From JAWWPY01 sp036394075 (GTDB lineage: Bacteria; Actinomycetota; Actinomycetes; Streptosporangiales; Streptosporangiaceae): a DNA stretch of 8,007 nucleotides. The position numbers were made by a program, and so were the translations under genes. The stretch is from assembly GCA_036394075.1 (NCBI GenBank), contig DASWFT010000442.1, forward strand, positions 1-8,007, written 5' to 3'. Positions 5,265 to 8,007 of this stretch are shown piece after piece (within the stretch, counting starts at the first letter, position 1; each line of letters starts with the position of its first letter). The notes under the pieces are model-generated. The model saw only the letters and a list, made by a program, of their open reading frames with translations. It made no database searches and was not told the DNA's origin.

Positions 5265-6839
5265 TTACCTCGTTTCGCTCTTGTGTTTCTTTCCTGACAC
5301 GTGGAACGGGATTGTGCGCACTGGCGAGCTGTGGGGAAGGCACGCGTCGCCGGTGGCCGAAAGGTGCAGGCCCTTGTCTCCTCTCGCAGAATCAGTCGTT
5401 GACCGCCGTAGCAGCCGCCTCGGCAGGCTGCGCGGCTGGGGCGGGGGCATGGGTGAGGGCGCGGAGGCTCGGTACGCCAGCGACACGAAAGTGCCGGCCG
5501 CTGAAAGCGCCGCGCACAGCCAGAGCGCATGGCTGAAGCTGGTGATGAAGGTCGGATGGGACGTGTAGTTGCCCGGGTGGGAGAACAAGCTCGCGGTGAA
5601 CGCGACCCTGAAGACCCCGCCCATCTCGCGCAGGGTCGCGCTGGTACCCGAGGCGATGCCGGTCTGGCCCGGGCCCACCGAGGTCATCACGCCGTTCGCG
5701 ACGGTCGGGAAGACGATGCCTATGCCCACTCCGGCGACGATCAGCCCGCCGATGACCCGCCGAAGCCCACGCCGGGCATGGCGGCCATCGCGACCCATCC
5801 GAACCCGATCGCCTGCAGGGCCATGCCCAGGGCCATGAACGGACGGTTGCCGTACTTGTCGGCCAGGGGACCGACGACCGGGGCGATGAACATGGACACG
5901 CCCGTCCAGGCGAGCAGGTGTAAGCCCCGCCGTGAGCGGGCTGTCGCCGAGCCCGGACTGAAGGAACTGCGACATCAGGAACAATGCGCCGAATAGTCCC
6001 GCGTACATGAAGAAGGTGACCCAGCTCGCCGCGTTGAAGGCCCGGTTACGGAACAGGCCGAGGCGCACCATCGGCTTGCGCCTGCGCCCCTCGACCACAC
6101 CGAACACCGCCACCACGACCGCTCCGGCGATCAGCGAGACGACGACCTGCGCGCTGCGCCAGCCGACGCTGCTGACCCGTACCAGCCCCCAGGCCAGGAG
6201 GAAAAAGCCGGCGCAGGCCAGGGCCAGCCCGTAGAGGTCGAGAGGCTGACGCGGACCGTAACTCTCCGCCAGCCGCGAGAGCGAGAGCAGGCCGGCCAGC
6301 ACGCCGATGGGGACGTTGAACCAGAAGATCCAGTGCCAGCTGAGCCCGCTGACGACCGCACCGCCGACGACCGGCCCGATCGCGACCGCGACGCCCGAGA
6401 CCGCGCCCCACATGCCGATGGCCGCTCCCCGCTTCTCGACCGGGAAGGCGCCGCTGATCAGCGTGAGCGAGACGGGCATGATCACGGCGGCGCCCAGCCC
6501 CTCGCCGGCGCGGGCCGCGATCAGCACGCCGACGTTCGGGGCGAGCACCGCCACCGCCGACGCCGCCGCGAAGATGACAAGGCCGGCCGCGAACACCCGA
6601 CGGCGCCCGAAGCGGTCGGCCAGCGCGGCCGCGGGCAGCAGGAGGCAGGCGAAGGTGAGGACGTAGGCGTTGACGGTCCACTCGAGGTCGCCGAGGTTCG
6701 CGTTGAGGCTGGTGCGCAGCGCCGGCAGGGCGGTGGTCACGACGAGGGCATCCAGGGCGGCCATGAAGACGCCCACCGAGCTGAGGGCCAGCGTCCACCC
6801 CTTATGGGGTGCGGCTGCCCCGACTTCGGCGGATTGCAT
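5265..6839 (-). CDS. MFS drug-efflux transporter of the DHA2 (EmrB/QacA, 14-TM) family, with internal frameshifts
   Basis: This is a proton-driven membrane exporter of drugs or toxic metabolites. The ATG at 6839 has an AAGGAG site (6855-6850) 10 bases upstream. Family motifs are clear: MAALDALVVTTALPAL in TM1, motif A as ALADRFGRRRVF, ARAGEGLGAAVIMP (motif B), then motif C within SGVAVAIGPVVGG and WHWIFWFNVPIG. As written it is one open frame of 524 codons. From about 5920 to 5755, however, it reads as hydrophilic Pro/Arg-rich nonsense (TPARLDGRVHVHRPG). The neighbouring frame there gives a normal membrane stretch, LLAWTGVSMFIAPVVGPLAD and FMALGMALQAIGFGWVAMA. Two compensating one-base shifts therefore flank this segment. 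A third shift near 5455 may extend the protein wrongly: the alternative frame ends in APAPAAQPAEAAATAVND at a TGA (5394-5392), nearer the usual length. Confidence 0.9.
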   Translation of the reverse strand: MQSAEVGAAAPHKGWTLALSSVGVFMAALDALVVTTALPALRTSLNANLGDLEWTVNAYVLTFACLLLPAAALADRFGRRRVFAAGLVIFAAASAVAVLAPNVGVLIAARAGEGLGAAVIMPVSLTLISGAFPVEKRGAAIGMWGAVSGVAVAIGPVVGGAVVSGLSWHWIFWFNVPIGVLAGLLSLSRLAESYGPRQPLDLYGLALACAGFFLLAWGLVRVSSVGWRSAQVVVSLIAGAVVVAVFGVVEGRRRKPMVRLGLFRNRAFNAASWVTFFMYAGLFGALFLMSQFLQSGLGDSPLTAGLTPARLDGRVHVHRPGRRSPGRQVRQPSVHGPGHGPAGDRVRMGRDGRHARRGLRRVIGGLIVAGVGIGIVFPTVANGVMTSVGPGQTGIASGTSATLREMGGVFRVAFTASLFSHPGNYTSHPTFITSFSHALWLCAALSAAGTFVSLAYRASAPSPMPPPQPRSLPRRLLRRSTTDSARGDKGLHLSATGDACLPHSSPVRTIPFHVSGKKHKSETR

Positions 6840-6849
6840 GGTGTACTCA

Positions 6850-6855
6850 CTCCTT
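6850..6855 (-). promoter_or_regulatory. Ribosome binding site of the transporter
   Basis: AAGGAG on the minus strand lies 10 bases before the ATG at 6839. It is a near-consensus Shine-Dalgarno sequence and supports that start. Confidence 0.7.
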
Positions 6856-6961
6856 CGGAGGCTTGCAGCCTGTTGTTTTTGGTGTGACCGGGCGGAGGTC
6901 AGGACAGCAAGTGGTGTGCCGCCGCCGCTGGTCGGCGTCGTTTCCGTGGGTGACCCGGGCT

Positions 6962-6978
6962 GCCTGCCGGGAGCAGGC
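6962..6978. repeat. Short inverted repeat between the oxidoreductase and transporter genes
   Basis: GCCTGC (6962-6967) pairs with GCAGGC (6973-6978) around CGGGA. It is short and GC-rich, so chance is possible. It may add to termination after the oxidoreductase or act as an operator for the transporter. Confidence 0.25.
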
Positions 6979-7001
6979 TGGGGCCCGGTCAGCGCTTGCT
7001 G

Positions 7002-7026
7002 ACCTCGGTAGCCGAGGTGATCACCT
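7002..7026. promoter_or_regulatory. Two overlapping palindromes: ACCTCGG-TAG-CCGAGGT hairpin and AGGTGATCACCT
   Basis: ACCTCGG (7002-7008) and CCGAGGT (7012-7018) form a perfect 7-bp inverted repeat with a 3-base centre. It overlaps a perfect 12-base palindrome, AGGTGATCACCT (7015-7026). Both lie in the 197-base gap between the oxidoreductase stop (7037-7035) and the transporter start (6839), directly after that stop. They could form a terminator-like structure for the oxidoreductase, or an operator at the upstream edge of a transporter promoter. In the rest of the gap I find no convincing -10/-35 pair and no other gene. Confidence 0.4.
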
Positions 7027-7034
7027 GCGTCCGC

Positions 7035-8007
7035 TCAGGGAAGCAGGGCTAGCTTGCCGACGGTGGCCCGGGTTTCCAGTTCCGCGAGCGCCTTCGGCCC
7101 GTCGGCGAGTTCATACGCGGTGGGCTGGCCCGGGGTGAGCACCCTGGCGGCTATGAGCGCGAGCAGCTCGCCCATGACCTCGCCGAAGATCTGCGGTGCG
7201 GCCTGGGCCAGCACGCCGATGTTCAGGCCGATCACGTGGACCTGGTGCCCGTAGATCAGCTCCCAGCTGGTGACCGTGGCTTCGCCGCCGGCCACGCCGT
7301 AGACGACAACCCGTCCGGTCACCGGCTTGGCCGCGGTCAGGCTGGCGCCGAGCGTGGCGCCGGGGGATGCCTCCAGCACCAGGTCGGCTCCCGTGCCGCC
7401 GGTCAGCCGCAGTACCTCGGCGGCGAGATCGGGGCCGCGGGAGTCGAGGACGTGGTCGGCGCCCAGTGCCAGCACTGTCTCGTGCTTTCTCGGCGAGGCG
7501 GTGGCGATGACCGTCGCGCCGTAGTGCTTGGCCATCGTCACCGCGGCCTGGCCGGTCCCGCCCGCCGCGGCGTGGACCAGCACCGTCTGCCCGGCCGTGA
7601 CGCCGCCCAGGGGCCTGAGCGCGGCCAGCGCGGTGGGGCAGTTCACGACCAGGCCCAACGCCTGCTCCTCTGTCCAGCCCGCTGGCACCGGCATCACCGA
7701 GGCCGCGGGCATCGCCGTGTACTCGGCGAAGGCGCCGCATCCGATGCCGACGCCGATGACGCGGGCTCCGGGTTCCAGGCCGGTCACTGCCCCGCCCACG
7801 GCGGCGATCTCGCCGGCAGCCTCGAAGCCCGCCAGGTACGGGGGCCGCGGGCCGCCCAGGAAGGTGCCGTGGGCCTGCGAGATGTCGCCGAAGTTGACGC
7901 CGGCGGCGGTGACCCGGATCAGGACCTCGCCCGGGACCGGGACCGGTACCGGCGCGTCGGTGATCAGGCGCAGGTCCTGCGGGCCGTTCAGGGACGGCTG
8001 CTGCAGG
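7035..8007 (-). CDS. Zinc-independent quinone oxidoreductase (zeta-crystallin-like MDR family), N-terminal few residues outside window
   Basis: This is an NADPH-dependent medium-chain reductase that reduces quinones or related enones and acts in the cytoplasm. The frame is open to the right edge, giving 323 residues; the family is about 320-335, so only some 5-10 residues are missing. The catalytic GroES-like domain shows VLIRVTAAGVNFGDI and PYLAGFEAAGEIAAVG. The Rossmann domain starts near VNCPTALAALRPLGG and carries the nucleotide motif VHAAAGGTGQAAVTMAKHYGA, followed by ATASPRKHETVLALGADHVLD. The structural-zinc cysteine cluster of alcohol dehydrogenases is absent, as expected for quinone reductases. 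It precedes the efflux pump and SnoaL-like gene on the same strand, which suggests a shared detoxification or export role, although the gap of nearly 200 bases allows separate transcription. Confidence 0.92.
   Translation of the reverse strand, partial: LQQPSLNGPQDLRLITDAPVPVPVPGEVLIRVTAAGVNFGDISQAHGTFLGGPRPPYLAGFEAAGEIAAVGGAVTGLEPGARVIGVGIGCGAFAEYTAMPAASVMPVPAGWTEEQALGLVVNCPTALAALRPLGGVTAGQTVLVHAAAGGTGQAAVTMAKHYGATVIATASPRKHETVLALGADHVLDSRGPDLAAEVLRLTGGTGADLVLEASPGATLGASLTAAKPVTGRVVVYGVAGGEATVTSWELIYGHQVHVIGLNIGVLAQAAPQIFGEVMGELLALIAARVLTPGQPTAYELADGPKALAELETRATVGKLALLP

Noticed and set aside
4765..5568. 267-residue plus-strand ORF
   Set aside because: After the few residues of the CPT-like remnant it runs through the hairpin and then antisense to the SnoaL-like gene and the transporter end. 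Its sequence is low-complexity.

Overview
The window is very GC-rich, uses GTG and TTG starts freely and has a strongly GC-biased third codon position. Together with the protein families present, this points to an actinobacterial chromosome (Streptomyces/Streptosporangiales-like). I cannot name the genus from this stretch. It reads as an accessory region: a broken mobile element and gene remnants on the left, a short set of intact uncharacterised genes in the middle, and a conventional redox/efflux cluster on the right.

Left part (1-2130, minus strand). A recombinase-type protein runs off the left edge (1-783). It overlaps by 8 bases the end of a tyrosine integrase (776-about 1490), which keeps all the catalytic residues but carries a one-base frameshift and lacks its N-terminal half. 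This stacked arrangement resembles actinobacterial multi-recombinase elements. The broken integrase abuts a broken PIMT/FxLD-type protein methyltransferase (about 1490-1853; one-base frameshift, no C-terminal half). Upstream of that is a scrap of the ATPase end of a sensor histidine kinase (about 1977-2126).

Middle (2195-4370, plus strand). A candidate promoter and a perfect 15-base palindrome precede three intact genes: a 162-residue helical protein, a 406-residue protein that is probably translationally coupled to it, and a 113-residue protein with a probable DNA-binding front and a coiled-coil tail. None has a function I can name. They are the only undamaged genes in the left two thirds of the window and the best place to look for something undescribed. 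Downstream lie an unrecognised coding scrap and a frameshifted, truncated chloramphenicol-phosphotransferase-like kinase.

Right part (4791-8007, minus strand). A zeta-crystallin-type quinone oxidoreductase (5' end just outside the window), a 14-TM DHA2 drug-efflux transporter and a SnoaL/NTF2-like protein lie in that order, ending in a perfect 15-bp hairpin. The set looks like a small detoxification or export cluster. The transporter reading frame contains two compensating single-base shifts and perhaps a third near its end.

A recurring theme is single-base indels: at least five in four genes. They may mean gene decay, but sequencing error is a real alternative, above all for the transporter.
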